A stretch of DNA of 11,897 bases, taken from the NCBI GenBank assembly GCA_910587335.1, contig CAJUMG010000017.1, positions 8,476-20,372 on the forward strand, written 5' to 3'. The position numbers and the translations under genes are program-made. The notes beneath the pieces were generated by a model. That model did not search any database, was not told where the DNA came from, and saw only the letters and a list, made by a program, of their open reading frames with translations. Below are positions 7,019 through 11,897 of the stretch, one piece after another. Positions within the stretch are counted from its first letter, which is position 1. Every line of letters starts with the position of its first letter. The DNA is from an uncultured Oscillospiraceae bacterium. Its GTDB lineage: Bacteria; Bacillota; Clostridia; Oscillospirales; Ruminococcaceae.

Positions 7019-8224
7019 ATGGGAAAATATGATTTCGATAAGGTGTGGGAACGCGCCGGACACAATGCACTTAAATGGGACATAAATCCAATGGCACCCC
7101 GTAAAACCGATCCGAATTTTACTCCTTTGCCTATGTGGGTTGCGGACATGGATTTCGCTACCGCTCCCTCGGTTATTGAAGCAATGCAGGAACGCCTGAG
7201 CCACCCGCTGTTTGGGTATTATGCCGACCCGGACCGCTATTTTAATGCGATTATCAATTGGCAGAAAAAACGCTTTGGCGTAACCGGTTTGAAAAAAGAG
7301 CACATCGGCTATGAGAACGGCGTGCTCGGCGGTGTGGCAGCCGTTCTACATACCTTTACCAAACCTGGCGACCCGATCTTGGTTCATTCTCCTACTTACG
7401 TCGGATTTACTGGCGTTCTCACAAACAATAACATGGATATCGTCTCTTCTCCTCTTAAACAGGACGAAAACGGCATCTACCGTATGGATTTTGAGGATAT
7501 GGAGAAAAAGATCGTAGAAAAAGGAATCCGCGTCGCAATTTTCTGTAACCCTCACAACCCCACCGGCCGCGTTTGGACCAAAGACGAGATCAGCGACTAC
7601 ATTGACTTGATGGCAAAACATGGCGTCACCGTTATTTCAGATGAAATCTGGGCGGATTTCATGATTGGCGAAGGCAAAAAACATATTCCCACCCAGTCCG
7701 TATCTGATCTGGCGAAACGTATCACCTGCGCTTTCTACGCCCCCTCCAAGACCTTCAACCTGGCTGGTCTGGTCGGTTCTTACCACATCATTTACCGCGA
7801 TGATATGCGGGAACAGATTCTCCAAACTGAATCTTTGTCCCACTATAATAGCCACAATATCATGTCTACCTATGCGCTGATCGGCGGTTATGAAGGCGGC
7901 GCTGAGTGGGTGGATGAATTGTGCGCCTATATCCGCGGCAACATGCAATACTGTGCGGATTATTGCGCGCGGTATTTCCATGGAGTAAAATTCTCAGTGA
8001 ATGAAGGTGTCTACGTGGCCTTGATGGACTGCGGGGACTGGCTGAAGGAAACCGGTAAAACCATGGATGATATGCTGGATGCAATGGCTTATTGCGGCGT
8101 ACTGGTAAGCGACGGACGCGCTTTCCATGCAGATACCCATGTACGCATCAATTTTGCATGTCCACGTCAAACGGTTGAGCAGATGATGGAACGTTTGGAC
8201 AAATACGTTTTTAATAAAAAATAA
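7019..8224 (+). CDS. MalY/PatB-type PLP-dependent aminotransferase (cystathionine beta-lyase-like)
   Basis: This is a fold-type I PLP enzyme of the MalY/PatB group, normally a C-S lyase that cleaves cystathionine or related thioethers to a thiol, pyruvate and ammonia. From the ATG at 7019 it has 401 residues, normal for the family. Visible landmarks are the N-terminal KYDFD and LKWD, PMWVADMDF at 38-46, NPHNPTGRVW at 177-186, the PLP-ring aspartate D208 in SDEIW, the Schiff-base lysine K244 in APSKTFNLAGL, and the carboxylate-binding arginine R376 in HVRINFACP. The frame stays open to a GTG at 7007 (405 residues). The only SD-like AAAGG sits 2 bases before that GTG and 14 before the ATG, so neither spacing is ideal. 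I prefer the ATG because homologues usually begin MxKYDFD. The product is cytosolic. It lies between two terminators and is likely monocistronic. An aminotransferase role cannot be excluded. Confidence 0.92.
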   Translation: MGKYDFDKVWERAGHNALKWDINPMAPRKTDPNFTPLPMWVADMDFATAPSVIEAMQERLSHPLFGYYADPDRYFNAIINWQKKRFGVTGLKKEHIGYENGVLGGVAAVLHTFTKPGDPILVHSPTYVGFTGVLTNNNMDIVSSPLKQDENGIYRMDFEDMEKKIVEKGIRVAIFCNPHNPTGRVWTKDEISDYIDLMAKHGVTVISDEIWADFMIGEGKKHIPTQSVSDLAKRITCAFYAPSKTFNLAGLVGSYHIIYRDDMREQILQTESLSHYNSHNIMSTYALIGGYEGGAEWVDELCAYIRGNMQYCADYCARYFHGVKFSVNEGVYVALMDCGDWLKETGKTMDDMLDAMAYCGVLVSDGRAFHADTHVRINFACPRQTVEQMMERLDKYVFNKK

Positions 8225-8275
8225 TCCCTCTGTCTTTCTCGTATTAACCTACTTTGTAAACAATCAGATGGTTTT

Positions 8276-8309
8276 ATGGCCATGGGTGTTGAGCCTGTGG
8301 CCATTTTTC
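8276..8309 (+). terminator. Rho-independent terminator after the MalY-like gene
   Basis: ATGGCCA (8276-8282) pairs with TGGCCAT (8298-8304) and is followed by a run of five T. It lies about 50 bases after the stop codon. Confidence 0.85.
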
Positions 8310-8410
8310 TACTATCTCCCTATCTGAAAATGGTTCTTTTCTTAATAGCCAAAAATCTTGTTTCTTTTTGTCTATTATGTAGAATATTATCCGATTACAT
8401 CTTTAGAATC

Positions 8411-8439
8411 TGGACATTTTTAGGACTTCGCGTTATAAT
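8411..8439 (+). promoter_or_regulatory. Strong sigma-A promoter of the small-peptide unit
   Basis: TGGACA (8411-8416), exactly 17 bases, and a perfect TATAAT (8434-8439). Transcription would begin near 8446, next to a small hairpin ACAATG-AAC-CATTGT at 8444-8458. Confidence 0.8.
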
Positions 8440-8484
8440 TAAGACAATGAACCATTGTATTTTACCATGCAGGAGGTATGACAA

Positions 8485-8565
8485 ATGACTCTTTGGGAAA
8501 AAGCCTGGCCGATTCTTCTGGTTTTTGGTGTGCTTGCTTTGATTTTTGTTGCTTCCGCTCACTAA
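8485..8565 (+). CDS. Small single-helix membrane peptide (26 residues)
   Basis: A short ORF reads MTLWEKAW, then a hydrophobic stretch PILLVFGVLALIFVA, and ends SAH. Residues about 9-24 would span the membrane once. The only charged residues are E5 and K6, plus a C-terminal histidine. A textbook AGGAGG (8471-8476) lies 8 bases before the ATG. The other nearby ATG (8478) is only 1 base from it and is disfavoured. It has a near-consensus promoter 46 bases upstream and a strong terminator 76 bases downstream, so it is an independent transcript of about 230 bases. I do not recognise the family. Possible roles include a regulator of a membrane protein or a type I toxin-like peptide, but no antitoxin RNA is evident. 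The 3' untranslated part also contains a stem TTGCCG/CGGCAA (8592-8597 with 8614-8619), so a dual-function RNA is possible. Confidence 0.65.
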   Translation: MTLWEKAWPILLVFGVLALIFVASAH

Positions 8566-8641
8566 TCACCCGCAGAAGCAGACCGGTTCCTTTGCCGTTT
8601 TGGTACAACTCGCCGGCAAGGATACTGTAGAAAAGATGCAG

Positions 8642-8678
8642 AAAGGAATTCACCGCTTTAGCGACGAATTCCTTTTTT
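8642..8678 (+). terminator. Strong rho-independent terminator of the small-peptide unit
   Basis: AAAGGAATTC (8642-8651) pairs perfectly with GAATTCCTTT. The loop contains a further CGC/GCG stem, and the 3' side runs into six T (8673-8678). Confidence 0.9.
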
Positions 8679-8738
8679 GTATGTCCAAAATGAAAAATTA
8701 TTGAAAATTTGAGAAAGGATTTATCCTCATTGACACCC

Positions 8739-8773
8739 AATAAAAATAGCCACTCTAAGCAGCTATTTTTATT
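8739..8773 (-). terminator. Terminator of the ABC-F gene, possibly bidirectional
   Basis: A 12-bp perfect inverted repeat, AATAAAAATAGC (8739-8750) and GCTATTTTTATT (8762-8773), encloses an 11-base loop. It begins 8 bases after the ABC-F stop on the minus strand. The T-rich arm is part of the stem on both strands, so it could act in both directions. Confidence 0.7.
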
Positions 8774-8781
8774 CTCTACTA

Positions 8782-10245
8782 TTATTCCAGATCAATAATC
8801 CGGGTAGCAACCTTTTTTGTAAAGGCCTCGTCGTGCTCTACAAACAGCATTGTCGGTTCAAAATTCAAAATCAGCTGTTCAATCTGCATACGAGAAAAAA
8901 GATCGATATAATTAAGCGGTTCGTCCCATAGGTATAGGTGAGCGCTCTGACAAAGACTTTTTGCCAGCAAAACCTTTTTCTTTTGCCCCTCGCTCAAAAA
9001 TTGCATCGGCTGATCAAACTGGGAGCGCGCAAAATCCAGCTTACGCAAAATCGCCTTGAATAAACTCTCGTCCAGGTTCTCTGCCTGAATAAAATCGCGC
9101 AGATCCCCCTGTAAAAAAGAGGTGTCTTGGGGAACCTGGGAAAAGGTCAGCCCCTTTGGAACCTGCAAGCCACCACTAAACGATAAAGCTTCTCCCTGAA
9201 TCAGCCGCAGCAGTGTCGACTTTCCACATCCGTTTTTGCCGCGCAGTGCTACCCTTTCTCCCCGGCAGATGGAAAGCGTTTGGGGACCAAAGACCTTTTT
9301 ATCTCCGTAGAAAGCAGAAAAATTTTCTAATCGAATCAATAAATCTGTGTGATATATAAGCGGATGAAGCGCTAATGAATCGGCCGTCTCCAGGTTTTTT
9401 AAAAGCTTTCCCTTTTCTTCGATGGCCTTTTCCCTTCTGCTCTCCACCGACTTGGCCCGCTTCATCATTTTAGCAGCCTTGTGCCCCACATATCCCTTAT
9501 CCGCCGCACCGATTTTGCTCCGTTCCACCTGATTCGACCAGTTCGCCTTTTGCCGCGCCGACCGCTCTAACCGGCGTATTTCCCCTTTTAGCCGTTGATT
9601 CTGCTCTAGCTCCTGCTGATCCTGCCGGCATTTATTCTCCCACCAGGATGTAAAATTGCCTTTTTGCAGCTGAATATCCTCTCGGTTGATGGATAGAATG
9701 TGATCCACACACAAATCCAAAAACGCCCGGTCATGGGAAACCAGGATAAATCCCTTTTTCCCCGCTAAATAATTTCCCAAAAGCTTCCTTCCCACCGTGT
9801 CCAGGTGATTGGTAGGCTCGTCGATTAAAAGAAAATGGTTCTCGTTGAGAAAAAGCGCCGCCAACAATACCTTTGTCCGCTCTCCATGGCTGAGAGTATC
9901 AAAGGGACGATAAAGGACCTCTTCATCCACCTGTAGAAGCGACAGCTCCCGTACCAAACGCCAGTAATCATATTCCCTGCACACTGTATCGACCACCGAC
10001 AGTGTGTCGATCGACGGATCTGCAGGGGAAAGAGGAAAATAATCAAAGGTTTCGCTGGAAGCAATCTCCCCTTCATAGGCCTCTTTTCCCATTAAAAGCT
10101 TTAAAAAGGTGGTTTTTCCTCGGCCATTTCGTCCGATGAGTCCTAAACGCCAATTGGTGTCTAATGAAAAGGATACATCTTCAAAAATAGTGGTATAGCT
10201 ACCTTCATATCCAAAGGTCAGATGGTTAACCGAAATTAAACTCAT
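8782..10245 (-). CDS. ABC-F protein, Lsa/CplR-like (antibiotic ribosome protection)
   Basis: This is a 487-residue cytosolic protein with two ABC ATPase domains and no membrane segments. Domain 1 has Walker A GRNGRGKTT (38-46), signature LSHGE (118-122) and Walker B LLIDEP (139-144). A charged coiled-coil linker (about 204-290) follows, the part that reaches the peptidyl-transferase centre in ribosome-bound ABC-F proteins. Domain 2 has GKNGCGKST (336-344), LSEGQ (417-421) and LYLWDEP (437-443), then NYIDLFSRMQIE. DTNWRLGLIGRNGRGKTT, the odd second Walker B (WDEP) and NYIDLFSRMQIE are like Lsa/CplR proteins, which rescue ribosomes from lincosamides, streptogramin A and pleuromutilins. The ATG at 10245 is preferred because AGGAGG lies 7 bases upstream; the frame is open a further 13 codons. 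The attenuator in the leader supports a drug-inducible role. The drug spectrum cannot be read from sequence, and a housekeeping ABC-F role is less likely. Confidence 0.9.
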   Translation of the reverse strand: MSLISVNHLTFGYEGSYTTIFEDVSFSLDTNWRLGLIGRNGRGKTTFLKLLMGKEAYEGEIASSETFDYFPLSPADPSIDTLSVVDTVCREYDYWRLVRELSLLQVDEEVLYRPFDTLSHGERTKVLLAALFLNENHFLLIDEPTNHLDTVGRKLLGNYLAGKKGFILVSHDRAFLDLCVDHILSINREDIQLQKGNFTSWWENKCRQDQQELEQNQRLKGEIRRLERSARQKANWSNQVERSKIGAADKGYVGHKAAKMMKRAKSVESRREKAIEEKGKLLKNLETADSLALHPLIYHTDLLIRLENFSAFYGDKKVFGPQTLSICRGERVALRGKNGCGKSTLLRLIQGEALSFSGGLQVPKGLTFSQVPQDTSFLQGDLRDFIQAENLDESLFKAILRKLDFARSQFDQPMQFLSEGQKKKVLLAKSLCQSAHLYLWDEPLNYIDLFSRMQIEQLILNFEPTMLFVEHDEAFTKKVATRIIDLE

Positions 10246-10270
10246 ACACATTCCTCCTGTGAAAAAACGT

Positions 10271-10302
10271 AAAAAGAGCCGCAAGAAAGATTCTTGCGGC
10301 TC
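10271..10302 (-). terminator. Intrinsic terminator in the ABC-F leader
   Basis: A 12-bp perfect stem, GAGCCGCAAGAA with TTCTTGCGGCTC, has a 3-base loop and is followed on the minus strand by five T (10271-10275). It lies 26 bases before the ABC-F start codon, just ahead of its ribosome binding site. It would stop transcription before the gene unless disrupted. Confidence 0.92.
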
Positions 10303-10462
10303 GGCCTGTGCAAAAACAGAAGGAAGTTATTTCCTGGTTAAGATATACGGAAAAATCCCTTTGTATCATAAGCGCATTTTCTTTCTTGCAGTAAGGCACC
10401 CCAGATGCAACAGCAAAACTGCCGCAGCTTTTGTGCCTGACATTCATTTATTTGCAAGAAAG
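10281..10462 (-). promoter_or_regulatory. Attenuator with mutually exclusive pairings in the ABC-F leader
   Basis: In the leader RNA, segment 2 (10381-10390, UGCAAGAAAG) is a perfect 10-base complement of segment 1 inside the leader ORF (10453-10462, CUUUCUUGCA). It can equally pair with the loop and 3' arm of the terminator (10281-10289, CUUUCUUGC, plus one G-U pair). A ribosome stalled on the leader ORF would cover segment 1, free segment 2 and so break the terminator. This is the known logic of ribosome-mediated attenuation; its operation here is inferred. Confidence 0.75.
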
Positions 10463-10471
10463 TTTACGCAT
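10448..10471 (-). CDS. Leader peptide MRKLSCK of the ABC-F gene
   Basis: This is a 7-codon ORF, MRKLSCK, with a strong ribosome binding site AGGAGAGG 5 bases before its ATG. It lies about 25 bases downstream of the predicted transcription start. Codons 4-6 (CTT TCT TGC) contain the segment that pairs with the anti-terminator region. Its likely role is to sense drug-stalled ribosomes and control transcription into the ABC-F gene. Short leader ORFs of this kind precede many ABC-F and other ribosome-targeting resistance genes in Firmicutes. Confidence 0.75.
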   Translation of the reverse strand: MRKLSCK

Positions 10472-10501
10472 TTTATCCTCTCCTATTCCAATTTCGATAT
10501 T

Positions 10502-10530
10502 ACTATAGCAGAATCAGGCCAATTTGTCAA
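10502..10530 (-). promoter_or_regulatory. Sigma-A promoter of the ABC-F gene
   Basis: On the minus strand a perfect TTGACA (10525-10530) is followed by 17 bases and TATAGT (10502-10507). The predicted leader is about 250 bases long. Confidence 0.85.
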
Positions 10531-10571
10531 ATGGTATTCGCAGTTTTTCAACCTCCATTCCACCTATATCT

Positions 10572-10610
10572 ATTTTTAAAAACCTTTTAAGATCAACCCT
10601 TTTTAAAAAT
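10572..10610 (-). terminator. Possible weak terminator after the GNAT gene
   Basis: An A/T-only inverted repeat of 11 bases, ATTTTTAAAAA (10572-10582) and TTTTTAAAAAT (10600-10610), overlaps the GNAT stop codon. It has no G/C pairs in the stem, so termination strength is doubtful. Confidence 0.3.
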
Positions 10611-11013
10611 ATTTTACATAAAAATATTTGTTCAATTTGGGATTATCTTTGTTTTTTCTGACAAATTCCAACTCAAATCCATACTTCTCATAAAATTGAG
10701 GAGCTTGAAACTCACTTGTGCAAAGATTCATATTGTTAAATCCACTGTCTTTGTAATACTCTTCAACCGCCTTCATGAGCTTTGTTCCGATATCTTTTCC
10801 CCTGTGATTTTCCATTACAACAAAATCATCAATATACACCTCTGCATAACAGGTAAAGCCTGTTATAGCCCCAACAATTTCTCCCTCTTCTTTTGCGACA
10901 AAGCTAAACGGTGTAAAGTTAAAAGCAACGCCATTTTTCGCTTCATATTTTTTGTGTTCCTCTTCCATGATGGTCTTTAAATCATCGCTGGACGCAATTT
11001 TTTGAACGATCAT
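10603..11013 (-). CDS. GNAT-family N-acetyltransferase
   Basis: This is a 136-residue GNAT-fold protein that would transfer an acetyl group from acetyl-CoA to an unknown amine. The acetyl-CoA binding motif A is clear: VMENHRGKDIGTKLMKAVEE with RGKDIG at 71-76, preceded by the IDDFVV strand. Motif B, QFYEKYGFE, lies at 106-114. The ATG at 11013 begins MIVQKIASSDDL, a normal GNAT start. AAGGAG lies 12 bases upstream, rather far; an ATG at 11037 is an alternative. The frame is open far into tatD, but that part is not GNAT-like. The gene is much more AT-rich than tatD (18 of 60 bases G+C at 10681-10740 versus 33 of 60 at 11401-11460), suggesting separate acquisition. It lies 112 bases after tatD in the same orientation and may be co-transcribed. 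Confidence 0.88.
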   Translation of the reverse strand: MIVQKIASSDDLKTIMEEEHKKYEAKNGVAFNFTPFSFVAKEEGEIVGAITGFTCYAEVYIDDFVVMENHRGKDIGTKLMKAVEEYYKDSGFNNMNLCTSEFQAPQFYEKYGFELEFVRKNKDNPKLNKYFYVKYF

Positions 11014-11125
11014 CCTTACTTTCAGCTCCTTCCCCATCCATCTCGGTTCTGTCCTTACAGCCCCTGTCAAATCCGCGGTGAAAACGTCTATTCTACAAAT
11101 GCCCCTTTTGTGTTTCTTTCGGCTT

Positions 11126-11893
11126 CTACAGTCGGATTCCAAACAATTCACAGGCATTTTGGCAGGTTTTGTCAAATAATTCCTGTACATCGATCCCCTT
11201 GATCTCCGCCAGCTTGCTGCCGGTGTGTACCAGCATAGAGGAATCGCACCGCACACCGCGAGTCGGTTCCGGCGCCATGTACGGACAATCCGTCTCGATC
11301 AATAGCCGGTCCATCGGCACTGAGGCAGCAGCCTTCACCGCCTTTTTGGCGTTTTTAAAGGTCACCACCCCGGTAAATCCAATATACATTCCCAGCTTCA
11401 AAATCTCCTGGACCATTTCAGCGCTTCCGGAATAGCAATGCACAACACCGCGGGGACGGTATTTTTCCAAAAGGTCATAGGTTTCCTGGGCCGCATCCCG
11501 GCTGTGGATGATCACCGGCAGATCCAGTTCCCGAGCCAAAGCCAGCTGCCGCTCGAAATGTTCCCGCTGGGTATTCCGATCGCTGGCATCCCAGTAAAAA
11601 TCGAACCCGATTTCCCCAATGGCCACCACCTTGGGCAGCCGGGACAGCTCCCGTAGCAGATCGTAATCCGCGTCGGTCATATCCTTCACTTCGTTGGGGT
11701 GAACGCCGATGGCGCTGTAAACATGCTCGTAACGGGCGGACAGCTCTACCGTCCGGCGGGTGGACCGCATGGAGGACGCAACGTCAATGATCCCGCAAAC
11801 CCCTTCGGAAAAAAGGCGGGGCAGCAGCGTGTCCCGATCTTCAAAATCCTTTCCGTTATAATGGCTGTGGGAATCAAAAATATTCTGATACAA
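11126..11893 (-). CDS. tatD: TatD-family metal-dependent hydrolase (DNase)
   Basis: This is a 255-residue TIM-barrel metallohydrolase of the TatD family, cytosolic, with reported 3'-5' exonuclease activity in well-studied members. The metal ligands expected for the family are visible: H9 and H11 in FDSHSHY, E94 in AIGEIGFDFYW, H130 in VIIHSRDA, H152 in VVHCYSGS, and D202 in LLIETDCPYMAPEP. The length is normal. The start is taken as the TTG at 11893, giving MYQNIFDSH, a usual TatD N-terminus. Only four bases remain upstream in the window, so a slightly earlier start outside it cannot be excluded. The ribosome binding site and promoter are out of view. Confidence 0.92.
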   Translation of the reverse strand: MYQNIFDSHSHYNGKDFEDRDTLLPRLFSEGVCGIIDVASSMRSTRRTVELSARYEHVYSAIGVHPNEVKDMTDADYDLLRELSRLPKVVAIGEIGFDFYWDASDRNTQREHFERQLALARELDLPVIIHSRDAAQETYDLLEKYRPRGVVHCYSGSAEMVQEILKLGMYIGFTGVVTFKNAKKAVKAAASVPMDRLLIETDCPYMAPEPTRGVRCDSSMLVHTGSKLAEIKGIDVQELFDKTCQNACELFGIRL

Positions 11894-11897
11894 GAAA

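Noticed and set aside
8447..8488. 13-codon frame beginning at an ATG near the predicted transcription start and overlapping the small-peptide start as ATGA
   Set aside because: It would need leaderless translation and runs straight through the AGGAGG of the small peptide. It is more likely accidental, though conservation could revive it.
8462..8740. Minus-strand 92-codon ORF opposite the small-peptide unit
   Set aside because: It begins at a TTG without a ribosome binding site, reads backwards through a strong terminator and ribosome binding site, and shows no recognisable domain.
11014..11256. Open N-terminal extension of the GNAT frame into tatD
   Set aside because: The extra 81 codons overlap tatD in another frame and are not GNAT-like. 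The ATG at 11013 gives a normal GNAT N-terminus.
1..11897. CRISPR arrays, insertion sequences, rRNA, tRNA
   Set aside because: I looked for regular spaced repeats, transposase-like ORFs with terminal repeats, and cloverleaf or rRNA-like stretches on both strands and found none.

Overview
The window looks like a chromosomal segment of a Gram-positive anaerobe of the class Clostridia (Bacillota), possibly Oscillospiraceae. The evidence is indirect: strong AGGAGG-type ribosome binding sites, sigma-A-like promoters, GTG/TTG starts, an Lsa/CplR-like ABC-F protein behind an attenuator, and an Mrp gene order of the Mbh/Mbx kind. The lineage is an inference from gene content; nothing here fixes genus or species.

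Positions 1-4750 (minus strand) are a tightly packed, mostly overlapping operon for a membrane cation/proton antiporter module. In transcription order it reads mnhE, mnhF, mnhG, a short DUF4040 (MbhD-like) gene, a fused MbhE-MnhB gene, mnhC, mnhD, and the first 199 codons of a second MnhD/NuoL-like gene that leaves the window. No full-length MrpA is visible. This split arrangement with two MnhD-like subunits resembles the membrane arm of Mbh/Mbx respiratory complexes more than a Bacillus-type Mrp operon. The mnhE 3' end appears frameshifted. A sigma-A-like promoter lies at 4827-4855.

Positions 4751-5148 are a divergent intergenic region. It also carries a very good plus-strand promoter (5058-5086) for an NhaC-family Na+/H+ antiporter (5149-6726), so two unrelated sodium/proton systems lie back to back. 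A hairpin terminator follows nhaC. Next comes a MalY/PatB-type PLP enzyme (cystathionine beta-lyase-like, about 7019-8224), whose leader holds a perfect 32-bp palindrome directly after a promoter-like sequence, and then its own terminator.

Positions 8411-8678 form a compact transcription unit: promoter, ideal ribosome binding site, a 26-codon ORF for a one-helix hydrophobic peptide, and a strong terminator.

Positions 8739-10530 (minus strand) hold an Lsa/CplR-like ABC-F gene, probably for ribosome protection against antibiotics. Its long leader contains a consensus promoter, a 7-codon leader ORF, an intrinsic terminator, and a segment able to pair with either the leader ORF or the terminator arm. 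This is the layout of a ribosome-mediated attenuator.

Positions 10603-11893 (minus strand) hold an AT-rich GNAT acetyltransferase gene downstream of a tatD-family metal-dependent hydrolase gene that reaches the right edge.
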